NCBI GenBank assembly: GCA_016124585.1
Contig: WGNL01000018.1
Span: 124,001-188,000, forward strand
Source: Bacteroidota bacterium
GTDB taxonomy: Bacteria > Bacteroidota > Bacteroidia > Chitinophagales > Saprospiraceae
DNA: 64,000 nt
Direction of reading: 5' to 3'
This document shows, piece after piece, positions 6,769 through 14,796 of the stretch. The notes beneath the pieces are model-generated. The model was not told the origin of the DNA and did not search any database. It saw only the letters and a list, made by a program, of their open reading frames with translations. The position numbers and the translations under genes were made by a program. Numbering within the stretch: the first letter of the stretch is position 1; the number at the start of each line of letters is the position of its first letter.

Positions 6769-9234
6769 ATGAAAGTTTTAAAATTTGGCGGCAGTTCCGT
6801 TGGCACGCCGGAACGCATCAAAGGGCTTATCAATATCCTCAAAGAATATCACGTTCGGGGCGACCAATTCACTGTCGTTTTCTCAGCTTTCAGTGGCGTG
6901 ACGGACAGTTTGCTCGAAATGAGCAGCAAGGCTGCCATCGGTGATGAAGGTTGGAAGGAGGCTTTTGAAAAATTTGCGAAGCGCCACCAAGATGCTATCA
7001 CCGAGCTAGTGAGCGGAATGGAAAAGGCTCAAATTGCAAGTGAAATGGAGCGTAGCCATGCCTCGCTGTCTAATATGCTCAACGGCGTCTTCCTCGTGCG
7101 GGAAGCCTCGCCTCGCACGATGGATTATGTAGTGAGTTTTGGGGAGAGAAGCTCTGCTTTCATCATCGCAGCGGCCATGCGGCAGGCGGGTATTCCCGCT
7201 TCGTTTTTGGATGCTAGGAAAGTCATCCGCACCAACGATGCCTTCCAGAATGCCAAAGTTGACTTTGCCGTGACGAACCAATTCGTCAAGGATTTTTATG
7301 CTGAAAATACGGATGTTCAAGTAGTTACAGGTTTCATCGGCTCCACGGCTGAGGGGCTGACGACCACGCTCGGTCGGGGCGGTTCAGATTATACCGCCGC
7401 CATCATCGCCGCTGGACTGGACGCTGAGAACATCGAAATCTGGACGGACGTGGACGGGGTGCTCACCGCCGACCCCCGCAAAGTGCGAAAGGCGTTCACC
7501 ATCCCGAAAATGACCTACGCTGAGGCGATGGAAATGTCGCATTTCGGGGCGAAGGTCATCTACCCACCGACATTGCAACCAGCGCTGCAAAAACGCATCC
7601 CGCTTTACATCAAAAACACTTTCAACCCCGGTTTCGAAGGTACATACATCACCGACAAACGTGACCCCAGTGGCCACGCCGTTACTGGAATTTCCTCGAT
7701 CAACAAAGTAGCGATGCTGACCTTGCAAGGCGGCGGAATGTTCGGGGTGCCGGGTATTGCGGGGCGGCTCTTCAGCAGCCTGGCTGGGGCGGGCATCAGC
7801 GTGATTTTGATTACGCAGGGCTCGTCGGAACACAGCATCACCTTTGCCATTCCACCGGAGGTGGCCAAAAAAGCGAAGCAACAAGTGGAAGCCGAGTTTG
7901 GCTATGAAATTGAAAAAGGCTTGGTCGAACCCTTGAAGATTGAGGAAAATCTGAGCGTCATTGCGATTATTGGTGAAAATATGCGCTACCGCCCCGGTAT
8001 CGCTGGGCGGATGTTTCAGGCGCTGGGCAAGAATGGCGTGAACGTGGTGGCCATCGCCCAAGGCTCTTCGGAGCTGAACATCTCGGTGGTGGTTTCTGCC
8101 GCCGACGAGGCAAAGGCGATGAACGCCCTGCACGAGGCTTTCTTCCTCTCCGATACGAAGGAACTGCATTTGTTCATGGTAGGTGTGGGGCTGATTGGCG
8201 CTACGCTCATTGAGCAGATCAGGGAGCAGGCCGCTTTTTTGAAGGAAAAACGTGGCCTCGAACTGAAAATCGTAGGGCTTTGCAACAGCAAAAAAATGCT
8301 TTTCGATGTGAACGGCATTGACCTTGCCAACTGGAAGGAAGCGTTGGCTACCTCCGGCGAAAAACTGAGCCTACCCGATTTCGTGGAACAAATGAAGGGA
8401 CTGAACCTCAGCAATTCCATCTTCGTGGACAACACGGCGAGCGAGGAATTGCCCCGTTTTTACGAAGAAATACTCGGCCACAGCATCAGCATCAGCACCC
8501 CGAACAAGCTGGCAACCAGCAGCAGCTACGAACAGTACCAACGCCTGAAGCGCATGGCCGCTCGCCGTGGCGTGCCGTTTTTGTACGAAACGAATGTGGG
8601 CGCTGGCCTCCCCGTCATCGGTACGCTGGAAGACCTCATCACGAGCGGCGACCGCATCCTGAAAATCGAAGGGGTCCTTTCTGGCACGATGTCCTTTATT
8701 TTCAACAATTTCAAGATGGGTGGCAGGCCGTTCAGCGCGATCGTGCGGGAGGCCAAGCAACTTGGCTACACGGAACCTGACCCCCGTGACGACCTCGGTG
8801 GAGCGGACGTTCGCCGCAAGCTGCTCATTCTTGCCCGTGAAACGGGTATGCCGCTCGAAGCCGCCGACGTGAAAATCGAGAACATTTTACCGAAGGAAGT
8901 CCAAGATGCGCCTAGCGTGGACGCCTTTTTTGCGGAGCTGGAAAAGGCGGATGCCAATTTTGAAAAAATGGCTGCCGATGCCGCCGCCGAAGGAAAGGCG
9001 CTGCGCATGATCGCCAGCCTCGACAAGACTACTGGCCAAGCCACCATCGGCCTTCGGGCGGTGGATGCATCACACCCGTTCTTCTCCTTGAGCGGCAGCG
9101 ACAACATGATTGTTTTCACGACAGAAAGGTACAAGGAGCGCCCGCTGGTGGTGCGTGGCCCCGGCGCAGGTGCTGCGGTTACAGCGGCTGGGGTGTTTGC
9201 GGAGGTGGTGCGAATCGGGAATTACCTCGGCTGA
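6769..9234 (+). CDS. thrA: Bifunctional aspartate kinase / homoserine dehydrogenase
   Basis: The 821-residue protein has the fused ThrA layout. The aspartate kinase domain begins with KFGGSSVGTPERI and contains the nucleotide-binding TTLGRGGSDYTAAI. Two ACT-type regulatory segments follow (about 315-470; ITQGSSEHSITFA and IAQGSSELNISVV). Homoserine dehydrogenase begins at about 470 with a Rossmann motif MVGVGLIGATL and continues through NVGAGLPVIGTLEDL and the catalytic region GYTEPDPRDDLGG. It phosphorylates aspartate and reduces aspartate semialdehyde to homoserine, the first and third steps towards threonine and methionine. The ACT domains imply feedback control, usually by threonine. thrB and thrC are not next to it; the downstream gene converges 23 bases away. 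Confidence 0.96.
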   Translation: MKVLKFGGSSVGTPERIKGLINILKEYHVRGDQFTVVFSAFSGVTDSLLEMSSKAAIGDEGWKEAFEKFAKRHQDAITELVSGMEKAQIASEMERSHASLSNMLNGVFLVREASPRTMDYVVSFGERSSAFIIAAAMRQAGIPASFLDARKVIRTNDAFQNAKVDFAVTNQFVKDFYAENTDVQVVTGFIGSTAEGLTTTLGRGGSDYTAAIIAAGLDAENIEIWTDVDGVLTADPRKVRKAFTIPKMTYAEAMEMSHFGAKVIYPPTLQPALQKRIPLYIKNTFNPGFEGTYITDKRDPSGHAVTGISSINKVAMLTLQGGGMFGVPGIAGRLFSSLAGAGISVILITQGSSEHSITFAIPPEVAKKAKQQVEAEFGYEIEKGLVEPLKIEENLSVIAIIGENMRYRPGIAGRMFQALGKNGVNVVAIAQGSSELNISVVVSAADEAKAMNALHEAFFLSDTKELHLFMVGVGLIGATLIEQIREQAAFLKEKRGLELKIVGLCNSKKMLFDVNGIDLANWKEALATSGEKLSLPDFVEQMKGLNLSNSIFVDNTASEELPRFYEEILGHSISISTPNKLATSSSYEQYQRLKRMAARRGVPFLYETNVGAGLPVIGTLEDLITSGDRILKIEGVLSGTMSFIFNNFKMGGRPFSAIVREAKQLGYTEPDPRDDLGGADVRRKLLILARETGMPLEAADVKIENILPKEVQDAPSVDAFFAELEKADANFEKMAADAAAEGKALRMIASLDKTTGQATIGLRAVDASHPFFSLSGSDNMIVFTTERYKERPLVVRGPGAGAAVTAAGVFAEVVRIGNYLG

Positions 9235-9257
9235 AGGATTGCAAGAATCTGGTATTA

Positions 9258-10169
9258 TCATTTAAGTATCGGGATACCCATCTCCAAGAGCATACCTTCC
9301 TTCATCGCATACGCAGAAGTATAAATCTGACGGATACCAGCTAACCGCACGATATAATCCATAAGTACAAATGCAACAGCAATAAGCTCGACTCGCTCTG
9401 GCGGGAGACCAGGCATCTTCAGGCGAGAATTCCTGTCAGCTAGAGTGATTTTTCCATGTACTTTGTAAAAATCTTCGATAGAGATTATGGAGTACAATGG
9501 GTTGTGTTTTTCCCGGACTAGCATGTCTTCCACTACCTCGAAGGATCCGGAAGCCCCCGTTAGCGTGGGTGTTTGGTGCTGGCGCAATGCTGTTTTGAGT
9601 GGCGACAATATCTGATCAAAAAAATCCCGGATAGCCTCTATCTCAGCCTCTGTGATAGGGTCGTTTTTTTGAAATTGAGAGAACAGAACTTGTACGCCGA
9701 TAGGGAAACTTTGTGCCCAATAAACCTCCTCTTCACCAGCAATGATGAATTCCACGCTGCCGCCACCGATGTCCATTATCAGCGTTTTTCCTTGAAAAAA
9801 AGGGATGGCCTGCTTGACGCCCAAGTGGATGAGCCGGGCTTCTTCATTGCCAGAGATAAGTTGGATTTCAACTTGGGTCAAGTTTTTTACAGCTTGGATA
9901 AATTCAGCGCCATTAGAGGCTCGGCGCAATGCTTCTGTTCCAAAGGCTCGATGCTTGTCAACGCCTAGTTCCTGCATTATTTTATCGAACAACTGGATGC
10001 AGTCCAATCCACGTTGAAAGGGGGCATCGCCAATGCGGTTAAGCCCTTCCTGACCTAGCCGCACATACTCCCTTAACCGATAAATCTGTTTGAAGGAACT
10101 ATCAGGCAGCAAGTCAACGACGAGAAGGTGGAAGGTATTCGTGCCGCAATCAATTACTGCTAGTCGCAT
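9258..10169 (-). CDS. Ppx/GppA-family phosphatase (exopolyphosphatase-like)
   Basis: This 303-residue protein has the actin-like ASKHA fold of Ppx/GppA. The phosphate-1 loop is MRLAVIDCGTNTFHLLV at the N-terminus, the phosphate-2 loop is IMDIGGGSVEFI, and a third glycine-rich motif is LTGASGSFEV. Family members hydrolyse inorganic polyphosphate and/or the pentaphosphate alarmone pppGpp. At about 300 residues it is the short form lacking the C-terminal HD-like domain of E. coli Ppx, as is common in Bacteroidota. The substrate cannot be decided from sequence. It converges with thrA. Confidence 0.9.
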   Translation of the reverse strand: MRLAVIDCGTNTFHLLVVDLLPDSSFKQIYRLREYVRLGQEGLNRIGDAPFQRGLDCIQLFDKIMQELGVDKHRAFGTEALRRASNGAEFIQAVKNLTQVEIQLISGNEEARLIHLGVKQAIPFFQGKTLIMDIGGGSVEFIIAGEEEVYWAQSFPIGVQVLFSQFQKNDPITEAEIEAIRDFFDQILSPLKTALRQHQTPTLTGASGSFEVVEDMLVREKHNPLYSIISIEDFYKVHGKITLADRNSRLKMPGLPPERVELIAVAFVLMDYIVRLAGIRQIYTSAYAMKEGMLLEMGIPILK

Positions 10170-10253
10170 AAGTATGGTTTTTATCAGTACTTCCTTGCAG
10201 AATGTTTGCAGGGCAAGAAATGTTCTTTAAACAAATCAAGCACTGGCGTTAGC

Positions 10254-10766
10254 TTAATGGCTGGGAGGTGTTTGTTGTTGTACTTGCTGCTGCATTTGCA
10301 TGGCATTTTTGATCTGCTCGTTGAAGTATTTGACGCCATCCTCAGTCATGTAGTTAGCATAAGTTTTAACCCTATTCTTTTCAAACACAAAATAGGTGCA
10401 GCCCGTGCTGAAATAAAAGTCACCCTCTAAGACGATGTTGCCCTTAATCTGGTATGTGACCCGGCCCATGGCTTTGCATTCCGGCCTCAATGGTGCAGGT
10501 TGCTCGGCAATATGGCGGACCGCATACTGGATGCTAGGCTTCTCCGAAAGACTCATGGTGAAGGGGTAATTGTAGAAGATATAATCCACCTGAGTGCCTT
10601 CGTTCCAAAGTTGCTCTAGCAACTCCAATGGAACGCTTGGCAAAGTAGCTTCGGGTTCGACAGGCGTTGATGGTGCAGGAGAAGGAGGAGGTGTCGCTGT
10701 TGGCTTATCCTGGTTGCAAGCTGCAATGACTATTAAAAAAAATGAGAAAACAATTGTTTGCTTCAT
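10254..10766 (-). CDS. Hypothetical lipoprotein
   Basis: The 170-residue product begins with a lipoprotein signal peptide (MKQTIVFSFFLIVIAAC) whose lipobox Cys is residue 17. A Pro/Thr-rich linker (about 22-42) leads to a small globular domain with three further cysteines and many aromatics, and the C-terminus is Gln-rich. I do not recognise the domain. It is probably anchored in the outer or inner membrane facing the periplasm. It lies 84 bases downstream of the start of the phosphatase gene on the same strand and may share its transcript. Confidence 0.7.
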   Translation of the reverse strand: MKQTIVFSFFLIVIAACNQDKPTATPPPSPAPSTPVEPEATLPSVPLELLEQLWNEGTQVDYIFYNYPFTMSLSEKPSIQYAVRHIAEQPAPLRPECKAMGRVTYQIKGNIVLEGDFYFSTGCTYFVFEKNRVKTYANYMTEDGVKYFNEQIKNAMQMQQQVQQQTPPSH

Positions 10767-10992
10767 AGTTAATCTATTTCAAGGTTTTGTTTCACCCGCC
10801 AAGCCTTCTAGCCCACTATTTCCGGGGCAAGATAGGTTTTTTGGAAAAGTGGAAAATGCAAATCAATTGCAAAAGTCAGCATGTTACTATCTTTACACAG
10901 TAATTCATTCAACTTTCTGAAGGCTTCCCACCTTTAACCAGTAGTGAAAACACAATGGCTTTCGTTGGCTTCGCCAAAACCTTATACTTGTC

Positions 10993-11667
10993 ATGGAAGA
11001 ACAAAAAAAACGGATTTTACAGAGCCTTCGCTTGCCTTTTAAATTTATGGTAGTAATGTGGGGCGTGTATCTGGTGGAGGCATTTGCCAACCTTGACTTT
11101 GGTGCTTATGGTGTTTATCCAAGAGCATTTTTTGGGCTTCGAGGGGTTCTTTTTGCGCCGCTGATTCATGATGACTTCAAGCATCTTATTTCCAACTCAG
11201 CCCCCGTTTTTGTACTTTCCTTCCTCATGATGTACTTCTATCGTAGAGTAGCTATACGCAGCTTGATAATGATATACCTGCTCACAGGCTTTGCTGTGTG
11301 GCTGTTTGCACGACCCGTTTTTCATATTGGAGCCAGTGGCGTGGTTTACGGAATGTTGAGTTTTGTATTCTGGAGTGGCATTTTCCGACGTAGCCTCAAA
11401 TCAATTATTCTGGCGCTCATTGTCACCGTGCTTTACAGTGGATACTTGGGCGGCATTTTGCCCAACCAACCAGGAATCTCTTGGGAAAGCCACTTGATGG
11501 GGGCGCTGGTTGGGGTGTTCACAGCGTATTGGTACAAAGAAGAAATCGAAGCGGATGACAAGCCGCAACCACCGTCTTGGGAAGGGGAAAACAGAGAAGC
11601 CAGCTATTTCCTCGACCGTGATGTTTTCGAAAAAACAAAGGCCGAGCGTGAAAACGGCCTCACCTAA
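10993..11667 (+). CDS. Rhomboid-family intramembrane serine protease
   Basis: This 224-residue membrane protein carries the rhomboid signature. HIGASGVVYG places the catalytic Ser at residue 115, and WESHLMGALVG places the partner His at residue 167. A luminal-type motif near residues 58-66 (DDFKHLISN) matches the conserved H-x-x-x-N region, and about six membrane helices can be counted. Rhomboids cut membrane-spanning substrates. A hydrophilic tail of about 45 charged residues follows the last helix. TATACTTG at 10983-10990 lies only two bases before the ATG; it resembles a -7 element but may be chance. The downstream TPR gene follows after 68 bases. Confidence 0.9.
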   Translation: MEEQKKRILQSLRLPFKFMVVMWGVYLVEAFANLDFGAYGVYPRAFFGLRGVLFAPLIHDDFKHLISNSAPVFVLSFLMMYFYRRVAIRSLIMIYLLTGFAVWLFARPVFHIGASGVVYGMLSFVFWSGIFRRSLKSIILALIVTVLYSGYLGGILPNQPGISWESHLMGALVGVFTAYWYKEEIEADDKPQPPSWEGENREASYFLDRDVFEKTKAERENGLT

Positions 11668-11735
11668 GCATTGCAACTTGCCTTTAAGCTGCTTACATTT
11701 GAATTTCGGCCTAAAAACAGGGCTCGAAATCCACC

Positions 11736-12623
11736 ATGCAGAATCGTTCTGACTTCAATGACGCTGCTGAACAGCTTTACCGATTGGTCGTCGAGTACGA
11801 CCGCCGGGGAGACGTGTACAACGCCGTGAAGCTCTGCAAGCGACTTGCCCGCATGGCGCCTGATTGGTCGGTTCCCTTTGCCTTTCTCAGCCGCACCTAC
11901 CGCTCCCGGATGGAGTGGAAGCCCACTTTTCACTATTGCATCAAAGCCGTGGAGCACAATGCTTTCGATGAAAACTTGTGGGAAACGTTGGGTATTGCTG
12001 CCACGGCGCTTGGTGAATGGAAAGTAGCCCGCTACGCTTGGAACCAGCTTGGTTTTGATTTCAAACCATCGGCAGAAGCACTGCACCTTGACCTCGGCAT
12101 CTTGCCTGTCCGTTTGAACCCTTCCACCCAACCCGAAATCGTGGCTGCCCGGCGGATTGACCCCGTGCGGTATGTTATTGAGAGCATCCCACAGCCATCG
12201 TCTGGGCGGCGCTACAAGGATTTGATTCTGGTAGAAAACAGGCCGAATCCCAACGGCATTTTTTACCATCAAAATAAAAAACTGCCTATCCACGATGAGT
12301 TGCAATTGCTCAAATCTTCCAACCTGCATACTTTTTCCGTGCTGCTCTACACGGAGGCTCCCAGCGATGTGGACACACTAGCCAACCTCTGCCTTAGTGC
12401 CAATATCGGCTTCGACAATTGGAGCAATGCTACCCGTTTTTTTCAACCAAATCTCCACCGGAATGTGGCGGAATATTTTGACCAAGCTGTTTTTGGAAAA
12501 AATGAGCGGGAAGTTTTTCTGGTGGCAATGGCAGCCAAGCAACAAAATGAAGTGGAGGCGGTGCTGGAGAGTTGGCGGGTGATAACGTTGCGGGAGTTTG
12601 GTCAAATCGAAATGCTGATTTAA
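11736..12623 (+). CDS. TPR-repeat protein of unknown function
   Basis: The N-terminal 110 or so residues of this 295-residue protein form about three tetratricopeptide helical pairs (AAEQLYRLVVEYDRRGDVY, then a repeat around LARMAPDWSVPFAFLSRTYR, then DENLWETLGIAATALGEWK). The C-terminal two thirds are unfamiliar and contain a mixed alpha/beta region. No signal peptide is present, so it is probably cytoplasmic. It may be co-transcribed with rhomboid upstream. Its stop lies six bases from the convergent aminotransferase stop. TPRs suggest a protein-protein interaction role; nothing more specific is supported. Confidence 0.65.
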   Translation: MQNRSDFNDAAEQLYRLVVEYDRRGDVYNAVKLCKRLARMAPDWSVPFAFLSRTYRSRMEWKPTFHYCIKAVEHNAFDENLWETLGIAATALGEWKVARYAWNQLGFDFKPSAEALHLDLGILPVRLNPSTQPEIVAARRIDPVRYVIESIPQPSSGRRYKDLILVENRPNPNGIFYHQNKKLPIHDELQLLKSSNLHTFSVLLYTEAPSDVDTLANLCLSANIGFDNWSNATRFFQPNLHRNVAEYFDQAVFGKNEREVFLVAMAAKQQNEVEAVLESWRVITLREFGQIEMLI

Positions 12624-12629
12624 CATCTC

Positions 12630-14060
12630 TCAAGCTGCCACTGCCTCCCCTCCTACCTTCATTTCTACCGCCTTTTTATCCTTATATTTTTGTAAAAAAT
12701 TAATGAACCGCTCGATGTCGCCCATCGTGGTTGGAATGCCTACGCTGATGCGGATAGCGCCCCGCATGTACCCCAAAAACTCAAACATATCGTGCATGTT
12801 CCCGGTCTTGCGGGAGCTGAAATACTTGACCATTTCCTCTGTGGAAACGCAGTAGTTGATTTCATCAATACCGGGGTTGCAGAAGCAGCCCGTGCGCAGC
12901 GAAATTAGTGCCGCATTAGCTTGCTGCTCCACTTCCTCGAAAGGAAACACGTTCCCATCGGCATCGCTCACGTTAAAAATGATGGTGCCGCCCTTCTGTT
13001 TCATGTCCATCGGGCCGAAGATGCGGATGAGCGGCTTGCCGTTTTCATGGCTGAGTGCCTGCATCCGCTGGATGAGAGTCTGCGTGAGTTGACTCACCCG
13101 CCGATTGATGCGCTCCATCCCGATGTTTTCGATGAAATCAATGCCCCGGCTGATGGCTGGGATATCAAGGTAGTTTACCGTGCCGTTTTCGAAACGCTCG
13201 TGGTCTTCGGCGAGGAAATGGGCGCCGTAATTGACGGCCACAGCGACCACCGTGCCGCCAGCGAACCACGGTTTTTTCAGTAAATCGAATTTTGATTTTT
13301 TTACCAACAAACAACCAATGCCCGTCGGGTAGCCGAATATTTTATAAAACGAAACGGACACAAAATCAGGCTGTACCTGCTTGAGGTCAAGTCGGGAAGT
13401 AGGCACGTAGGCAGCAGCGTCCAGTAGCACATCCCAGCCGAGAGAGTGCGCTTTTTCTATCCAACTGAGCGGGTGTTTCACACCTGACACGTTTGACTGA
13501 GCGGGGAAGGCCAGCAGTTTGTGCTTGCATTCCGCATGTTGGTGCAGCAGTTCCTCCAAGGCGACTTCGTCAATGGTCAGGTCTTGGTAGTGCAGCGGGC
13601 AGTAAGTGTAGCCGCCGCCCTTGCTCCGGCAGTATTCCCGGATGCCGTTCACGGAGTTGTGGTTATCGGAAGTGAGCACGTAATGACTGTTTTCACAAAA
13701 CGGATAACACTCGCCCACGATTTGTAGCGCCGCCGAGGCATTGGCGGTGAAAACGCAGAAATAATCATCGCTGGCATTGAAGAAATTCAGGACTTTCCTG
13801 CGTGCCTCGGCCACGTTCTGCGTGGAGAGTTGGGAGGTTGGGTTACTGGAATGTGGGTTGCCGTAAACGGCGTTCCGAAGGTAATCGAAGTGCCGGTCAA
13901 TCAGGCTTTGGGCGTAGAGGTTGCCTCCCGTATAATCCAAGTACACATGCCGCTGCTCGTCGAGGCGGCTGAATTCCTGCTGGCGCAATTGAGTAAAAAA
14001 TTGGTCGTCGTTCCCTTCACTGTTGCCTGTTTCGGGCAGTTTTTTTACTGAAGAAATCAT
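12630..14060 (-). CDS. Class V aminotransferase / cysteine desulfurase-like protein
   Basis: This 476-residue PLP enzyme resembles the SufS/MOCOS branch of class V aminotransferases. YLDYTGGNLY lies near the N-terminus, SDNHNSVNGIREY carries the PLP-stacking His, VLLDAAAYVPTSRLDL holds the PLP Asp, and VSFYKIFGYPTG places the PLP Lys at 240. RTGCFCNPG near residue 390 contains cysteines where desulfurases carry the persulfide Cys and matches the molybdenum cofactor sulfurase pattern. The likely reaction is sulfur release from cysteine, but whether it serves Moco, Fe-S or another acceptor cannot be said: no suf or mo genes are nearby. It is divergent from recX. Confidence 0.82.
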   Translation of the reverse strand: MISSVKKLPETGNSEGNDDQFFTQLRQQEFSRLDEQRHVYLDYTGGNLYAQSLIDRHFDYLRNAVYGNPHSSNPTSQLSTQNVAEARRKVLNFFNASDDYFCVFTANASAALQIVGECYPFCENSHYVLTSDNHNSVNGIREYCRSKGGGYTYCPLHYQDLTIDEVALEELLHQHAECKHKLLAFPAQSNVSGVKHPLSWIEKAHSLGWDVLLDAAAYVPTSRLDLKQVQPDFVSVSFYKIFGYPTGIGCLLVKKSKFDLLKKPWFAGGTVVAVAVNYGAHFLAEDHERFENGTVNYLDIPAISRGIDFIENIGMERINRRVSQLTQTLIQRMQALSHENGKPLIRIFGPMDMKQKGGTIIFNVSDADGNVFPFEEVEQQANAALISLRTGCFCNPGIDEINYCVSTEEMVKYFSSRKTGNMHDMFEFLGYMRGAIRISVGIPTTMGDIERFINFLQKYKDKKAVEMKVGGEAVAA

Positions 14061-14146
14061 AGTAGTCTAATTTGGCTAGTTGCTGTTTCGGAAGGCGAAG
14101 GTAAGTTTTTTGGGGCAGCGGAAAAAGCTGCAACCGTGCCAGTTGC

Positions 14147-14154
14147 TATTTTTG
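14147..14154 (+). promoter_or_regulatory. Candidate -7 promoter element of recX
   Basis: TATTTTTG matches TAnnTTTG and ends only four bases before the recX ATG at 14159. If used, transcription would start at about the A of the ATG, giving a leaderless mRNA. Confidence 0.4.
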
Positions 14155-14158
14155 TGAA

Positions 14159-14638
14159 ATGGAAAAAAAGCCCACCAAGAAATTCACTTCCAAGGCGGAT
14201 GCCCTCGTCAAACTGCAACGCTACTGCGCCTACCAAGACCGCTGCCACTCGGAAGTGCGCACCAAGCTCATTGAGCTCGACTGTTACGGTCAGGACTTGG
14301 AGGATGTGATGGCCAGCCTCATCGAGGACAAGTTTTTGGATGAGGAGCGCTTCGCCCGCTCGTTTGCCCGTGGCAAATTCCGTATGAAACAATGGGGCCG
14401 CACCCGCATTCGGCAGGAACTGAAAATACGACAGATTTCTGACTACTGCCTGCGCAAGGCCATGGAAGAAATTAAGGAAGCAGACTACCTGAAAACGCTG
14501 AAAGAAGTGTTGGAAAAACGGGCTTCGCAAATCGCTGAACTTGACGATTTTGCCCGAAAAGGAAAGCTGGCGCAGTACGCCATGTCGAGAGGATTTGAAT
14601 CTGATATAGTCTGGGAGTTGCTGAGAGATATGGATTAA
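14159..14638 (+). CDS. recX: RecX-family regulator of RecA
   Basis: The 159-residue protein is built of the three-helix repeats of RecX. Key stretches are LVKLQRYCAYQDRCHSEV, the conserved IEDKFLDEERFARSFARGKF and KMKQWG-like basic segment, then RIRQELKIRQIS. RecX binds inside the RecA filament and limits its activity during recombination and repair. recA is not in the window. The length is normal for the family. The start is the ATG right after the candidate promoter. Downstream lies a 95-base word-repeat hairpin before the convergent dsbD. Confidence 0.9.
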   Translation: MEKKPTKKFTSKADALVKLQRYCAYQDRCHSEVRTKLIELDCYGQDLEDVMASLIEDKFLDEERFARSFARGKFRMKQWGRTRIRQELKIRQISDYCLRKAMEEIKEADYLKTLKEVLEKRASQIAELDDFARKGKLAQYAMSRGFESDIVWELLRDMD

Positions 14639-14675
14639 CCTCTAGTCTAGCATTGACTGAAGAGACTGGCATTTT

Positions 14676-14770
14676 GATTTAAGATATAAGATTGACGATA
14701 TCAGATTTAAGATTGGACTAGCAGCCCCCAAAATCTAAAATCTTACGTCTGAAATCTTATATCTTAAATC
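14676..14770. repeat. Word-repeat inverted repeat between recX and dsbD
   Basis: The left arm begins GATTTAAGATATAAGATT (14676-14693) and the right arm ends with its exact reverse complement (14753-14770). Inside both arms the word GATTTAAGATT or GATTTTAGATT recurs. It lies between convergent genes and could fold into a long AU-rich hairpin acting as a bidirectional 3' end. It lacks the GC stem of the standard terminators elsewhere in the window. Confidence 0.8.
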
Positions 14771-14796
14771 AAATCACACGTCCGTTCGATTATTTC

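Noticed and set aside
7384-8169. Long antisense open frame (261 codons) inside thrA
   Set aside because: It mirrors the codon structure of thrA, is rich in His/Arg with no recognisable domain, and the sense frame is a clear enzyme.
10983-10990. TATACTTG taken as the rhomboid promoter
   Set aside because: It has one mismatch and lies only two bases before the ATG, closer than the element should be to any usable start.
11664-12329. 221-codon antisense open frame across the TPR gene
   Set aside because: No domain, and the TPR pattern on the plus strand is clear.
14676-14770. Inverted repeat considered as insertion-sequence ends or REP element
   Set aside because: No transposase is enclosed, no target duplication is seen, and the arms are AT-rich and locus-specific, unlike REP sequences.
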